Positions 17,494-27,170 are shown, numbered from the stretch's first letter. The stretch: 64,000 nt of DNA from Massilia norwichensis (GCF_024753245.1 NZ_JANUGX010000015.1:60314-124313), one strand, 5' to 3'. Notes: generated by a model from the letters alone, not told the origin. Translations and numbers: made by a program.

Positions 17494-17515
17494 GTAACTA
17501 TTTTACAATAGCGGC

Positions 17516-18196
17516 ATGCTCATACAAATCGCCCCCGATCTCTGGCACATGGAACGCGGCTTCAAGGCCGCCGGCCTGCCCATTACCTCACGGATGACCG
17601 TGGTCCGCTTCCAGGACGGCCGTCTGTGGCTCCACTCGCCGGTGCGCTTCAACGACACCGTGGCCGAACAGCTGCGCAGCCTCGGCCGGGTCGCGTGGAT
17701 CGTCGCGCCCAACCGCGCGCACCACATGTTCGCGAAGCACGCGCTGCGCATGTTCCCGGAGGCCCGGCTGTACGGCGCGCCCGGCCTGGCCGCCAAGCGC
17801 CCGGACCTCGAAGGCCTGGTCGAGCTTGGCGACAGCGTCCTGCCCGAATGGCAGCACGAACTCGACCAGGTCGTCATGCGCGGCATGCCCTTCGTGAACG
17901 AGGTGGTGTTCTTCCACAAGGCATCGAACACCCTGATCATGACCGACGTGCTGCAGTGCTGGAGCGGCAAGCTGCCGTGGAATGCCTCGCTGTACGCGCG
18001 CCTGACCGACGTGCGCTCGCGCCTGGACGTGCCGCGCACGGTGCGCCTGGTCACGCGCAGCAGGATGCTGGCGGCCGGCAGCGCCCGGACCGTCCTGCAA
18101 TGGCCGTTCACGCGCGTGATCACGGCGCATAACGCGATCGTCGAGCACGATGCGCACAGGCTGGTCGAGCGGGCTTTCAGCCGCTTCGGCGCCTGA
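17516..18196 (+). CDS. DUF4336 (metallo-beta-lactamase-like) protein
   Basis: A 226-aa protein of the DUF4336 group: IAPDLWHMERGFKAAGLPITSRMTVVRF, LWLHSPVRF, WIVAPNRAHHMFAKHALRMFPEA and LIMTDVLQCW. The group is related to metallo-beta-lactamase folds, but the full HxHxDH motif is absent; only HH (N-R-A-H-H) and later Asp/His remain, so hydrolase activity is doubtful. No signal peptide. It opposes a LysR gene and is followed 21 bp later by the DUF885 gene in the same direction, so those two may form an operon. Confidence 0.8.
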   Translation: MLIQIAPDLWHMERGFKAAGLPITSRMTVVRFQDGRLWLHSPVRFNDTVAEQLRSLGRVAWIVAPNRAHHMFAKHALRMFPEARLYGAPGLAAKRPDLEGLVELGDSVLPEWQHELDQVVMRGMPFVNEVVFFHKASNTLIMTDVLQCWSGKLPWNASLYARLTDVRSRLDVPRTVRLVTRSRMLAAGSARTVLQWPFTRVITAHNAIVEHDAHRLVERAFSRFGA

Positions 18197-18217
18197 TTCA
18201 AATCCAAAAGGAGACCC

Positions 18218-20050
18218 ATGTTCCAGTATGCCCGTTCCATGCGCGCAGCCAGCCTGGCTGCCGCCCTGACGACCGTCATCGCTGCCGGCGCCCCCTTGAC
18301 CGTGGCCCAAGCCGCCGCCGCGCCGGCATCCGCCACCGCCCAGGCTGCGCAGCAGCAGATCGACCGGATCGCCGCCCGCTTTTACGACGCCCGCGCGAAA
18401 TACGACCCGCTGCTGTACGCCACCGCCAACGGCGACAGCCGCTACGACGACCAGATCGGCATGGCGATCGATCCCAAGGTGCGCAAGCGCTACCTGGCCG
18501 CCAACCACGGTTTCCTGAAGCAGCTGCAGGCCATCGATCGCACCCGCCTGTCCGATAAAGCGCGGCTGAACTACGACATCCTGGCCGCCGAAATCCAGGC
18601 TCAGCTCGACCTCGAGCGCTTCCCGGAACACCTGCTGCCGCTGAACCACTTCGACAATATCCCGAGCAACCTGGCGAATTACGCCAGCGGCACCGGCTCG
18701 CAGCCGCTGGAGACGCCGGCCCAGCACCGTGCCTACCTGCACCGGCTGCAGCAGCTGCCGGCCTGGATAGCCCAGGCCATCGTCAACATGAAGGAGGGCA
18801 TGCGGACTGGCGTGGTGCAGCCGAAGATCGTCACGACCCGCATGCTGCCGCAGTTCCAGCAGTTGCGCAGCAGCGATCCCCAGGGCAGCGTGTTCTACTC
18901 GCCGGCCAGGCGTCTGCCGGCCGCCTTCAGCGACAAGGACAAGCGCGAGCTCGAAGCCGGCTATCGCCAGGCCGCCGTCGAGATCGGCCAGGCCCTGGAC
19001 CGCCTGTGCGCCTTCCTCGAAAAGGATTACCTGCCCGCCGGCCGCGATACCGCCGGCTATGGCGCGCTGCCGGACGGCGCCGCCTGGTACCGCGCCCGCA
19101 TCAGGAACAACACCAACCTCGACACCCCGCCCGAGCAGATCCACGCAACGGGCCTGAAGGAAGTCGCGCGCATCCAGGCCGAGATGGCGAAGCTGGCCCC
19201 CAAGCTGGGCTACGACGGTCCGCTGAAGGATTTCCCGCAGTGGGTCGCCGCCCAGAAGAAATTCAAGCCCTTCACCAGCGAGCAGCAGGTGCTCGAACGC
19301 TACCGCCAGATCTACGCGCAGGTGGACGCCAAACTGCCGCAGTATTTCAGCCTGCTGCCCAATGCCAGGCTCGACATCCAGCTCGAACCCGAGCTGACCC
19401 GCGCCACCGCCTCCGACCATTACACGCCGGTGGCGGCCGACGGTTCGCATCCGGGCGTGTTCTGGGCCGTGGTCAACGATCCGAACGAGTACGACACGGT
19501 CGGCATGGCCACGCTGCTGCTGCACGAGGGCGTGCCGGGCCACCACTTCCACGCGGCGCTGCTGAAGGAACTGCCGCTGCCGGACTTCCGCAAGTTCTTC
19601 ACCGAGCACCCGAGCGCGGCCGCCTACACCGAGGGCTGGGCGCTGTACTGCGAGACCCTGGGCCGGGAGTTCGGCTTCTACGAGGACCCGGCCTATTACT
19701 ACGGCCACCTGAACGACGAGCTGCTGCGCGCGGTGCGCCTGGTGGTCGACACCGGCATGCACGCCCAAGGCTGGTCGCGCGAGAAGGCGATTGCCTATGC
19801 GATGGAAAACCTGGGCTACAACGAGGCCGGCGCTGCCAACCAGATCGAGCGCTACATGGTGTGGCCGGGCCAGGCCCTGGCGTACAAGACCGGCGCGATG
19901 AAGATCCTGGAGCTGCGCGCCAGGGCGCAGCAGGCACTGGGGCCGAAGTTCAGCTACGCCAGGTTCCACGCGGTGGTGCTGGGCGACGGCACGCTGCCGC
20001 TGCCCATCCTGGAGAGCCAGGTGAATCGCTGGATCGAGGCCAGCCGCTGA
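18218..20050 (+). CDS. DUF885 family exported metallopeptidase-like protein
   Basis: The 610-aa protein has a signal peptide (residues 1-33, ending VAQAAAA) and belongs to DUF885, a group related to M32-type zinc carboxypeptidases. The zinc motif is visible as LLLHEGVPGHHFHAALLKE, with a downstream acidic partner in AAYTEGWALYCETLG. Conserved middle segments include LNYDILAAEIQAQLDLERFPEHLLPLNHFDNIP and IHATGLKEVARIQAEM. A ribosome site AAAAGGAGA precedes the ATG. It probably acts on peptides in the periplasm; the substrate is unknown. Confidence 0.87.
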   Translation: MFQYARSMRAASLAAALTTVIAAGAPLTVAQAAAAPASATAQAAQQQIDRIAARFYDARAKYDPLLYATANGDSRYDDQIGMAIDPKVRKRYLAANHGFLKQLQAIDRTRLSDKARLNYDILAAEIQAQLDLERFPEHLLPLNHFDNIPSNLANYASGTGSQPLETPAQHRAYLHRLQQLPAWIAQAIVNMKEGMRTGVVQPKIVTTRMLPQFQQLRSSDPQGSVFYSPARRLPAAFSDKDKRELEAGYRQAAVEIGQALDRLCAFLEKDYLPAGRDTAGYGALPDGAAWYRARIRNNTNLDTPPEQIHATGLKEVARIQAEMAKLAPKLGYDGPLKDFPQWVAAQKKFKPFTSEQQVLERYRQIYAQVDAKLPQYFSLLPNARLDIQLEPELTRATASDHYTPVAADGSHPGVFWAVVNDPNEYDTVGMATLLLHEGVPGHHFHAALLKELPLPDFRKFFTEHPSAAAYTEGWALYCETLGREFGFYEDPAYYYGHLNDELLRAVRLVVDTGMHAQGWSREKAIAYAMENLGYNEAGAANQIERYMVWPGQALAYKTGAMKILELRARAQQALGPKFSYARFHAVVLGDGTLPLPILESQVNRWIEASR

Positions 20051-20181
20051 ATCGCCGTACGAAGGAGTCGCTGTACTGAGACTGCACTAAGCGGCGACGC
20101 GGCCCGACCTGCGCTGCACGGCCCGGTAGGTGCCGCTGTCCATCGGATGCGCGCACAGCTGCGGGTTGCGGTGCACGTGGC

Positions 20182-21330
20182 TTATTGAACCAATAGTTCT
20201 CGCTTGCCTTCCGCCGCGGCGCAAGACCCCCGGCGGCTGAAGCGCAGCGTGAATTTTTCCAGCACCAGCGCCAGCCCGAAGCACAGGAGCAGCACCGGCA
20301 GGTAGACCCCGAAGGTCCAGGCCTGCTCCCTGCCCAGCAGCGCGCGGTACAGCGCGACGGCGCCCAGCACCATGAACATGTGCGACAGATACAGTTCGTA
20401 GCTCAGGCTGCCCATGCGCGCCAGCCAGCGCAGGCCCGCGCGCGGGGCAGGTGGGTGCGCATGGAAGGCCAGCAGCATGAGGGCCGAACCCAGCACCAGC
20501 CCGACCATGCTCGACTTGAACAGGTGGCGGTGCACCAGCTCGCCCCAGCCCAGCACCAGCAGGATGCAGAAGGCGCCGAACAGCGCCAGCGCGCGGGCGT
20601 CGCGCCGGGATGGACGCCAGCGTTGCGCCAGCAGGGACGCCAGCACGCCCCAGGCGATCGCCGCCATGCCCGGCAGGTAGGCCTTCTCGCGCCAGACTTC
20701 ATCCGCCGCCGGCACCAGGCCGCGCAGCGGGTTCAAGGCCAGCGCCCAGACCAGCAGGAGGCCGATCAGCAGCCGCCGCGGCAGCCACAGGCACAGCAGC
20801 GGAAAGCCGAGATAGAAGACCTCCTCGATCGACAGCGACCACAGCACGTCCCAGCCCGCCGGCGCCCAGCCGGTGCGGCCTTCGTACCAGTTGAAAGTGA
20901 AGGTCAAGGCGGATCCCAACAGGCCAGCCAGGCTTTGTTCGTCGCCGGGAGCGAAGCCTTCGATGCCGGACAGCGCCATCACCGACAGCACGCCCAGGAT
21001 CAGGAGCAGCAGCGGCAGGATGCGCAACGCGCGGGCGCGGTAGAAGCGGCGCAGGTCCACGCGTTCGAGGCTGCCGTCGCGCTCGAGGATGCGGGTGGCG
21101 ATCAGGAAGCCGGAGATGACGAAGAAGATGAAGACCGCCTCGTAGCCGTTGAAGCTGACCGCGTCCAGCAGGCGCTTGGGCAGGTAGTCGCGCAGCAGGC
21201 TCGGTCCCAGCGGCAGGCGGAAGGGCAGGGCCAGATGGTGCACGATCACCAGCAGGATGGCGAGGCCGCGCAGGCAGTCGATGCCGAAGTTGCGGGCTGA
21301 TGGAGGCGAAGGAGCAATAGGCGAAGTCAT
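20182..21330 (-). CDS. Acyltransferase family 3 membrane protein (OafA/YrhL type)
   Basis: A 382-aa membrane protein with about ten hydrophobic segments. The start is the Met of MTSPIAPSPPSARNFGIDCLRGLAILLVIVHH, where the family begins; the longer frame upstream has no family similarity. The LRGLAILLVIVHH motif (catalytic His), FISGFLI-type segment (FFVISGFLIATRIL) and the R(x)10-type segment RRFYRARALRILPLLL are typical of acyltransferase 3, with WSLSIEEVFYLGFPLL further on. These enzymes O-acylate surface polysaccharides or lipids; the lack of a fused SGNH domain leaves the substrate open. Confidence 0.9.
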   Translation of the reverse strand: MTSPIAPSPPSARNFGIDCLRGLAILLVIVHHLALPFRLPLGPSLLRDYLPKRLLDAVSFNGYEAVFIFFVISGFLIATRILERDGSLERVDLRRFYRARALRILPLLLLILGVLSVMALSGIEGFAPGDEQSLAGLLGSALTFTFNWYEGRTGWAPAGWDVLWSLSIEEVFYLGFPLLCLWLPRRLLIGLLLVWALALNPLRGLVPAADEVWREKAYLPGMAAIAWGVLASLLAQRWRPSRRDARALALFGAFCILLVLGWGELVHRHLFKSSMVGLVLGSALMLLAFHAHPPAPRAGLRWLARMGSLSYELYLSHMFMVLGAVALYRALLGREQAWTFGVYLPVLLLCFGLALVLEKFTLRFSRRGSCAAAEGKRELLVQ

Positions 21331-21436
21331 CCAGCGATGGTAACAGCGCCGGCAGCGCGAAAACTCAAACAATTCCACGCGTTTTATCCGTGCGCCTGCT
21401 TGTCGAAGGGCGCCGGATAATCGCGGCCTTGGAGCG

Positions 21437-22060
21437 ATGGAGATGAGGATGCATCGACGCGGATTCCTGGCGGCGCTGGCCACGGCCCTCGGCGGCGGGC
21501 CGCTTGCAGCCGGGGCAATGCCCGATCAGGCAGCGGCCGCAAGCGAACTCTGGACGCGCTTGCGCGGCGGCGGCCACATCCTGCTGGTGCGCCATGCCGC
21601 CACCGATCCGGGTGTCGGCGATCCGCCCGGCTTCCGGCTCGGCCAGTGCGGCACCCAGCGCAACCTGTCCGAACGCGGCCGGCGCGAGGCGCAGGCACTC
21701 GGGGCCGCCCTGCGCGATGGTGGCGTGGCGGTCGGCGCGGTGTGGTCGAGCCGCTGGTGCCGCTGCCTGGACACCGCGCGGCTCGCCTTCGGCCGCGTCG
21801 AGCCGGCGCCGGTGCTCGATTCCATGTTCGAGGAAGACGGCGCCGCCCGGCGCGCCAGGGTGGCGCGGACACTCGCGCGCCTGGCCGCCCACCCGCTGGA
21901 CGGCAAGGCAGGCAACCTGGCGCTGGTGACCCACGACGTCAACATCCGGGCGCTGGCGGACGAATCGGTCGCGCCCGGCGGGATCGTGGTCGCGCGCATG
22001 CGCGGCGGCGCGCTTGCCGTGCTGGGCCAACTGCCGCTGGATTCGGCCCCGTCGTCTTGA
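21437..22060 (+). CDS. Exported histidine-phosphatase family protein
   Basis: A 207-aa protein with a twin-arginine-like leader (MHRRGFLAALATALGGGPLAAGA) and the phosphatase motif HILLVRHAATDPGVGDPPGF, then RNLSERGRREAQALGAALR, WSSRWCRCLDTARLAFG and LALVTHDVNIRAL with the second catalytic His. Three in-frame ATGs lie within 13 bases (21437, 21443, 21449); GGAG at 21431 does not decide among them. Similar proteins occur as lipoproteins or periplasmic phosphatases of unknown substrate. It is divergent from the acyltransferase gene. Confidence 0.85.
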   Translation: MEMRMHRRGFLAALATALGGGPLAAGAMPDQAAAASELWTRLRGGGHILLVRHAATDPGVGDPPGFRLGQCGTQRNLSERGRREAQALGAALRDGGVAVGAVWSSRWCRCLDTARLAFGRVEPAPVLDSMFEEDGAARRARVARTLARLAAHPLDGKAGNLALVTHDVNIRALADESVAPGGIVVARMRGGALAVLGQLPLDSAPSS

Positions 22061-22157
22061 TCGGCGCAAAAGGTCCGGCTGGCGTGCGCCCCGGACCGGC
22101 AGCGTAGAATCGCCCGCATGCATTCATCGTATGCCCGACTTTTCGAAGGAGTACGCA

Positions 22158-22526
22158 ATGAGACGCAGCTTCCTGCGCGCCGCCCTGGCGGCAGCCATCG
22201 CGGCCACCACGGCCACCATGGCCTTCACGGCTTCGGCCCACCACGGCTGGAGCGAGTACAACGCAGATAAACCCTTGCAGCTGTCCGGCACCATCCAGGA
22301 AGCGGGCTATGTCCAGCCGCACGGCTGGGTACGCCTCAAGAGCGGCGACAAGACCTGGATCGTGGTGCTGGCGCCGCCGGGCCGCATGGAAAGCCGCGGC
22401 CTGACCAAGGACATGCTGAGCGTGGGCGGCACGGCCAGCGTCTATGGCTACCCGCACCGCAGCAAGGCGGACGAGATGCGCGCCGAGCGCATCACGGTCA
22501 ACGGCAAGACCACCGAACTGCGCTGA
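22158..22526 (+). CDS. DUF6152 family periplasmic protein
   Basis: A 122-aa protein starting MRRSFLRAALAAAIAATTATMAFTASAHHGW: a Sec (possibly Tat) signal peptide, then the HHGWSEYNADKPLQLSGTI opening found in DUF6152 proteins and their OB-like beta-strand body, ending with ITVNGKTTELR. Ribosome site AAGGAG precedes ATG at -12. Its stop and the start of the next gene share a base (TGATG), so the two are translationally coupled; this pair (DUF6152 plus DUF6644 membrane protein) recurs in proteobacteria and may bind a metal or a redox partner, but no function is known. Confidence 0.82.
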   Translation: MRRSFLRAALAAAIAATTATMAFTASAHHGWSEYNADKPLQLSGTIQEAGYVQPHGWVRLKSGDKTWIVVLAPPGRMESRGLTKDMLSVGGTASVYGYPHRSKADEMRAERITVNGKTTELR

Positions 22527-23044
22527 TGCTGCCTGCCCACCCGGCCGCTGGGCCCGGGCCGGCCGGTGCGGCGCTCGACTGGACGCACTGGCTTGCGGCC
22601 ACCTCGCCGGCGCTGGCGATGCGCGCCAACGCCTGGCTGTATCCGGCCGTCGAGATCGTTCACATTGCCGGCTTTGCCGTGCTGGTCGGCGCGGTGGCGA
22701 TGTTCGATTTGCGCGTGCTCGGGTTAGGGCGCGCACTGCCGGTGCGGCTGCTGGCGCATTACCTGCTGCCGTGGTCGGTGGGGAGCATGCTGCTGGTGCT
22801 GCCGAGCGGCCTGCTGCTGTTCGCGGCCGAGGCGCCGGACCTGGCAGCCAACCGCGTGTTCCTGCTGAAGCTGGTGCTGATCGCCGTGGCCGGGCTGAAT
22901 GCGCTGGCTTTCCACGCTGGGCCTTACCGGTCCGCCGAGCGCTGGGACAGCCGCGCACCGCCGCGGGCGCGCCTGCATGCCGTGCTGTCGCTGCTGCTAT
23001 GGCTGACGGTGATCGCCTGCGGGCGGCTGCTGGCCTATGTCTGA
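22526..23044 (+). CDS. DUF6644 family membrane protein
   Basis: A 172-aa protein with about four membrane segments (residues about 40-60, 72-95, 108-125 and 148-170), with AIVHIAGFAVLVGAVAMFDLRVLGL-like first segment containing a His that often binds heme or metal in related small membrane proteins. Overlaps the DUF6152 gene by one base. Probably forms an inner-membrane partner of that periplasmic protein. Confidence 0.8.
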   Translation: MLPAHPAAGPGPAGAALDWTHWLAATSPALAMRANAWLYPAVEIVHIAGFAVLVGAVAMFDLRVLGLGRALPVRLLAHYLLPWSVGSMLLVLPSGLLLFAAEAPDLAANRVFLLKLVLIAVAGLNALAFHAGPYRSAERWDSRAPPRARLHAVLSLLLWLTVIACGRLLAYV

Positions 23045-23158
23045 CCGCTGTGCATGAGCATCGAAAAAATCGATCGTAGACAGGAAAATAACTCGTTTTC
23101 CTTCCAGCCCCCGGCTGGCCATAATGGCATCCATCGACACGCCAGGAGATCACGTATC

Positions 23159-23542
23159 ATGGACATCACGACGCACCGCGGCCAGGGGCCGATGCAGCAA
23201 GTCATCGAGATCGGCCCGCACCGCTTGCTGACCGACGTCGCCCCGGCCTTCGGCGGCGAGGACAGCGGCCCCGAACCGCACGACCTGCTGGCGGCGGCGC
23301 TGGCGGCCTGCACCACGCTGACGGTCAACCTGTACGCCAAGCGGAAAGGCTGGCAGCTCGACGACGTGCAGGTCACGATCCGGCATGGCCAGGAAGGCGC
23401 GGCCTACGCCCTGCACCGCAGCATCCGCTATGTCGGACAGTTATCCGAAGAAGAAAAGCAGCGCCTGACGGACATCGCCAACAAGTGCCCGGTCCACAAG
23501 ACCCTGTCCGGGCAGATCCAGATCACCACGGAGGCAGCATAA
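23159..23542 (+). CDS. OsmC family peroxide-reducing protein
   Basis: A 127-aa OsmC/YhfA-type protein. Both redox cysteines are present: [23 protein letters not shown] and [12 protein letters not shown]. OsmC proteins reduce organic hydroperoxides in the cytoplasm. The ATG at 23159 was chosen because the preceding frame has no family similarity. The pirin gene follows after a single base, so the two form an operon likely concerned with oxidative stress. Confidence 0.9.
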   Translation: MDITTHRGQGPMQQVIEIGPHRLLTDVAPAFGGEDSGPEPHDLLAAALAACTTLTVNLYAKRKGWQLDDVQVTIRHGQEGAAYALHRSIRYVGQLSEEEKQRLTDIANKCPVHKTLSGQIQITTEAA

Positions 23543-23543
23543 A

Positions 23544-24491
23544 ATGGAACGCGATCAACAAAGTGGCTACGACGCCCACGACGAGCAAAGCATGCTGGAA
23601 ACCATCGTGGTGCCGCGCACCCATGACCTGGGCGGCGGCTTCGAAGTACGCCGCGCGCTGCCGCACGTGAATCGCCGCATGGTCGGCCCCTTCGTCTTCC
23701 TCGACCAGATGGGGCCGCACGTGTTCAATGCCGGCACCGGCATCGACGTGCGCCCGCACCCGCACATCGGCCTGTCCACCGTGACCTATCTGCTGGAAGG
23801 CGAGATCTCGCACCGCGACAGCCTCGGCACCGTGCAGGACATCCGTCCCGGCGCCGTCAACTGGATGACGGCCGGGAAGGGCATCGTCCACTCCGAACGC
23901 ACCGGCCCGCTGGTGCGCGCCAATGGCTCGACCCTGCACGGCCTGCAATGCTGGGTCGCGCTGCCCAAGGCGAAGGAAGAAAAGGACCCGAGCTTCACCC
24001 ACATCGAAGCCGAGCGACTGCCGGTGCTGGAAGGCGAGGGCGCCACCGCCCGCATCGTCGCCGGCGAGTTCTTCGGCAAGCGCGCCCCGGTGCCGGTCGA
24101 GTCGCCGATGTTCTACGTCGACCTGGCGCTGCAGCCGGGCGCGCGCCTGCCCATGCCGGCCGAGTACGGCGAGCAGGCGATCTACGTGGTGGAGGGGACG
24201 CTGGACCTGGGCCGCGACGGCCGCTTCGGCCCCGGCCAGCTGCTGGTACTGAAACCCGGCGCCGCCGTCACGCTGGCCGCGGCCAACGGCCAGGGCGCGC
24301 GCGTGATGCTGCTGGGTGGCGAACCGATGGATGGGCCGCGCTACCTGACCTGGAACTTCGTCTCCAGCTCGGCAGACCGTATCGAGCAGGCCAAGGAAGA
24401 CTGGCGCGCGATGCGCTTCCCGAGCGTACCGGGCGAGACCGAGTTCATCCCGCTGCCGGATACCCTGGGCCGGCCGGTGCGCTATCCCTGA
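23544..24491 (+). CDS. Pirin family protein
   Basis: A 315-aa bicupin. The N-domain keeps the metal ligands: [26 protein letters not shown] gives two His and a third His, and [11 protein letters not shown] the fourth region. A C-terminal cupin ([30 protein letters not shown]) follows, then the pirin tail [24 protein letters not shown]. Bacterial pirins can act as quercetinases or redox-sensing partners. It is directly downstream of osmC and convergent with a TetR gene, stops one base apart. Confidence 0.92.
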   Translation: MERDQQSGYDAHDEQSMLETIVVPRTHDLGGGFEVRRALPHVNRRMVGPFVFLDQMGPHVFNAGTGIDVRPHPHIGLSTVTYLLEGEISHRDSLGTVQDIRPGAVNWMTAGKGIVHSERTGPLVRANGSTLHGLQCWVALPKAKEEKDPSFTHIEAERLPVLEGEGATARIVAGEFFGKRAPVPVESPMFYVDLALQPGARLPMPAEYGEQAIYVVEGTLDLGRDGRFGPGQLLVLKPGAAVTLAAANGQGARVMLLGGEPMDGPRYLTWNFVSSSADRIEQAKEDWRAMRFPSVPGETEFIPLPDTLGRPVRYP

Positions 24492-24492
24492 G

Positions 24493-25050
24493 TCAGGCCT
24501 GGGCCGGCGGCTGCAGCGCCGCGTGCACGGCGCCGAGGATCTGTTCGGACAGCGCCGGATCGGCGACCGCGCGCGACAAGGTCAGCGCGCCGACCATGGC
24601 GGCCAGCGCGACCAGGCCGCCGTCCGCGCCGCCGGCGGCAGGCGTGCACTCCTGCACCCGGGCCGCCATGCGCCGCGCCAGTGCATCGGCGCTGGGGTTG
24701 GGCTGGCCGCGCAGGCCGAGTTCCGCGCACAGGGTGGGGAGCGGGCAGCCGGCTTCGGGATGGTCGCGGTGGCGCGTCGACAGGTAGCTGGCCAGCAAGG
24801 CCTGCAGTTGTTCCGGCGCGGGCGACGCCTGCCACTGTTCGTCGGCCTGCGCGACCGCCGCGTCCAGCGAAGCCTCGACCAGCGCTTCCTTGGACGGGAA
24901 GTGGGCATAGAAGCCGCCGTGGGTCATGCCGAGCGCCTTCATCAGCGGCACCAGCCCGGTGCCCTCGATGCCGTCGCGGCGGAAACGGCGCGAGGCTTCG
25001 GCGATGATGCGTTGGCGCGTTTCCGCCTTGTGATTCTGCGAGTACCGCAT
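24493..25050 (-). CDS. TetR-family transcriptional regulator
   Basis: A 185-aa regulator starting MRYSQNHKAETRQRIIAEASRRFRRDGIEGTG; the helix-turn-helix is GLVPLMKALGMTHGGFYAHFPSKEALVEASL (residues about 27-57). The C-terminal ligand domain includes a Cys in PEAGCPLPTL, seen in a subgroup of TetR proteins that respond to electrophiles or quinones. An upstream in-frame ATG exists but lacks family sequence. Target unknown; the neighbours on each side are convergent or divergent. Confidence 0.9.
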   Translation of the reverse strand: MRYSQNHKAETRQRIIAEASRRFRRDGIEGTGLVPLMKALGMTHGGFYAHFPSKEALVEASLDAAVAQADEQWQASPAPEQLQALLASYLSTRHRDHPEAGCPLPTLCAELGLRGQPNPSADALARRMAARVQECTPAAGGADGGLVALAAMVGALTLSRAVADPALSEQILGAVHAALQPPAQA

Positions 25051-25128
25051 GTGCTCCGATTTGATATGTTGCCTTAGCGAAATTGTAAATCTTTCGGCTG
25101 TGTCAGGCAACATTTGTCGGCATCGATT

Positions 25129-27006
25129 TCACGCAGGGCGCGCAGCATGCTCCCGCAGGTAGGCCGCGCAGTCTTCCGGACTCAGCGGCTTGCTGAAATA
25201 AAAGCCCTGGATCTGGTCGCAGCCGGCGGCGCGCAGTCCGTCGAGCTGCTCCTGCAGTTCGACACCCTCGGCAATCACCTCCAGGCGCAGGCTGTGCGCC
25301 ATCGCGATGATGGCCTGGACCATCGCCAGCGAGTCGGCGCTCTGGTGCATGTCCTGCACGAAGGAGCGGTCGATCTTGAGCTTGTCGACGGGCAGGCGCT
25401 TCAGGTAGCTGAGGCTGGAATAGCCGGTGCCGAAATCGTCGATGCTGAGGGTGCAGCCGAGTTCGCGCAGGCGCGCCATCAGGTCGGCGCTGCGCTCGGG
25501 GCACTGTACCGACATGCTCTCGGTGAGTTCCAGTTCGAGATCGCCCGGCGCCAGTCCGGCATCGCGCACCACGGTGGCGACGCAGCCGACGATGTCGGTC
25601 CGGTGGAACTGGCGCGCCGACAGGTTGACCGCCACCGGCACCGTGGGCACGCCGGCGGCGCGCCAGGCACGGCACTGGTCGACGGCGCTCTTCAGCACCC
25701 ATTCGCCGATCTCGACGATCAGCCCGGCCTCTTCGGCCACCGGGATGAATTCGACCGGCGAGATCAGGCCGTGCTGCGGATGGCGCCAGCGCAGCAGCAC
25801 TTCCAGGCCGGCCACGGAGCCGTCCTTCAGCGCGATCTTCGGCTGGTACATCAGGAACAGTTCCTTGTGGTCGAGGGCGGCGCGCAGCTGGCCTTCCATC
25901 GTCAGCTTGCGGTTGAAGGCCTGCTTCAGCTCTTCCGAGAAATGCTGGATCTGGCCGCCGCCCATCAGCTTGGCGCGGCGGGTCGCCAGGGTCGCGTTGT
26001 TCAGCAGGACGTCGGCGCTGTCGCCGTCGTGCGGGTAGATCGCGTAGCCGATGCTGCAGGTGAGGGGGATGGCGCCGCCGCCCGGGGTCTTGAACTCGCG
26101 GTGCACGGCCTGCATGATCTGGCGCAGGCGGTCGCGCGCCACGCTGTCGTCGCCGAGGCCGGGCAGCAGCACCACGAACTCGTCGTTGCCGACCCGCGCC
26201 AGCAGGTCTTCCGGCCGCAGCACGCTCTGCAGGCTCCAGGTGATCGAGACCAGGGCCTGGTCGCCGGCGTGGTGGCCCAGCAGCTCGTTCAGGCGCTTGA
26301 ACTTGTCGAGGTTGATCGCGGCGACCAGGGTCGGCGTGCCCTGGCTGCGCCATTCGGCCAGGCCCTTGTCGATGGTGCGCGCCAGCGCCTGGCGGTTCGA
26401 CAGCCCGGTCAGCTGGTCGTGGTTGAGCAGGAATTCGACCTGGCCGGCGGCCGCGCTCAGCTCGGGATTGGCGGCGTCCAGCAGCACGTGCGAATACAGG
26501 GCCTGGGCCGCGGTGGCCAGCTGGCGGTGGTGGATCAGCTGTTCGACCATGCGCGCCAGGTCGCGCAGGATGTCGAGGTCCTCGCCGCCAAGCTGGCGCG
26601 GCACTTTGTCGAGCACGCACAGGGTTCCGATCGGCATCCGGTCCACCGAGTACAGCGGCACGCCGGCATAGAAGCGGACATGCGGTTCCCCTAGCACCAG
26701 CGGATTGTCGCGAAAGCGCGGGTCCTGGGTGGCGTCGCCCACCACCAGCGGTTCGTGGTCGAGGATCGCGTGGCCGCAGAACGAGATGTCGCGCGCGGTT
26801 TCGGTGGCCTCGAAGCCGCAGCGCGACTTGAACCACTGGACGTCCTTGTCCACCAGGGACACGAGGGCGGTGGGCGCGTGCAGCAGGCGCGCGGCCATGC
26901 GGGTGATGCGGTCGAAGGCTTCTTCGGGCGCGCTGCCGAGCAGGCGGGTGGCGTGCAGGGCAGTGAGGCGGCGCGCTTCGTCGACGGGGAGGTCTGGAAT
27001 CTGCAT
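25129..27006 (-). CDS. GAF-GGDEF-EAL cyclic-di-GMP signalling protein
   Basis: A 625-aa cytoplasmic protein. A GAF domain (residues about 20-165, with FCGHAILDHEPLVVGDATQDPRF and FYAGVPLYSVDRMPIGTLCVLD) precedes a GGDEF domain whose signature is GNDEF (ARVGNDEFVVLLP), and an EAL domain with EVLLRW, NLSARQF, ELTESM, IDDFGTGYSSLSYLKRLPVDKLKIDRSFV and AEGVE. The EAL part keeps the ExLxR, Asn, Glu, DD and Lys residues needed for phosphodiesterase action, while the altered GGDEF probably binds GTP or is inactive. So this is likely a c-di-GMP hydrolase controlled by its GAF domain. Confidence 0.9.
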   Translation of the reverse strand: MQIPDLPVDEARRLTALHATRLLGSAPEEAFDRITRMAARLLHAPTALVSLVDKDVQWFKSRCGFEATETARDISFCGHAILDHEPLVVGDATQDPRFRDNPLVLGEPHVRFYAGVPLYSVDRMPIGTLCVLDKVPRQLGGEDLDILRDLARMVEQLIHHRQLATAAQALYSHVLLDAANPELSAAAGQVEFLLNHDQLTGLSNRQALARTIDKGLAEWRSQGTPTLVAAINLDKFKRLNELLGHHAGDQALVSITWSLQSVLRPEDLLARVGNDEFVVLLPGLGDDSVARDRLRQIMQAVHREFKTPGGGAIPLTCSIGYAIYPHDGDSADVLLNNATLATRRAKLMGGGQIQHFSEELKQAFNRKLTMEGQLRAALDHKELFLMYQPKIALKDGSVAGLEVLLRWRHPQHGLISPVEFIPVAEEAGLIVEIGEWVLKSAVDQCRAWRAAGVPTVPVAVNLSARQFHRTDIVGCVATVVRDAGLAPGDLELELTESMSVQCPERSADLMARLRELGCTLSIDDFGTGYSSLSYLKRLPVDKLKIDRSFVQDMHQSADSLAMVQAIIAMAHSLRLEVIAEGVELQEQLDGLRAAGCDQIQGFYFSKPLSPEDCAAYLREHAARPA

Positions 27007-27170
27007 GGTTTTGTCTTGCCGGATCTGATGCTCTTGGTTCCATTCTGCCATGTGCGGCCGAACTGGAGCGCAGGCATCGGTGCGCGCGCGGCACATTTGA
27101 CTTTATCGACCGCCCCCGCTTGCGATAACATTTGCAACGGTGCCCCGCGCGGCGGCGGATGGAGACTCAA

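Noticed and set aside
17588..19969. A 793-codon open frame antisense to the DUF4336 and DUF885 genes
   Set aside because: Same cause; it spans two certain genes on the other strand and has no ribosome site or domain.
20087..20181. Short minus-strand frame ending HPMDSGTYRAVQRRSGRVAA after the acyltransferase gene
   Set aside because: About 28 codons from a GTG, no ribosome site, no family resemblance; not enough to call a gene.
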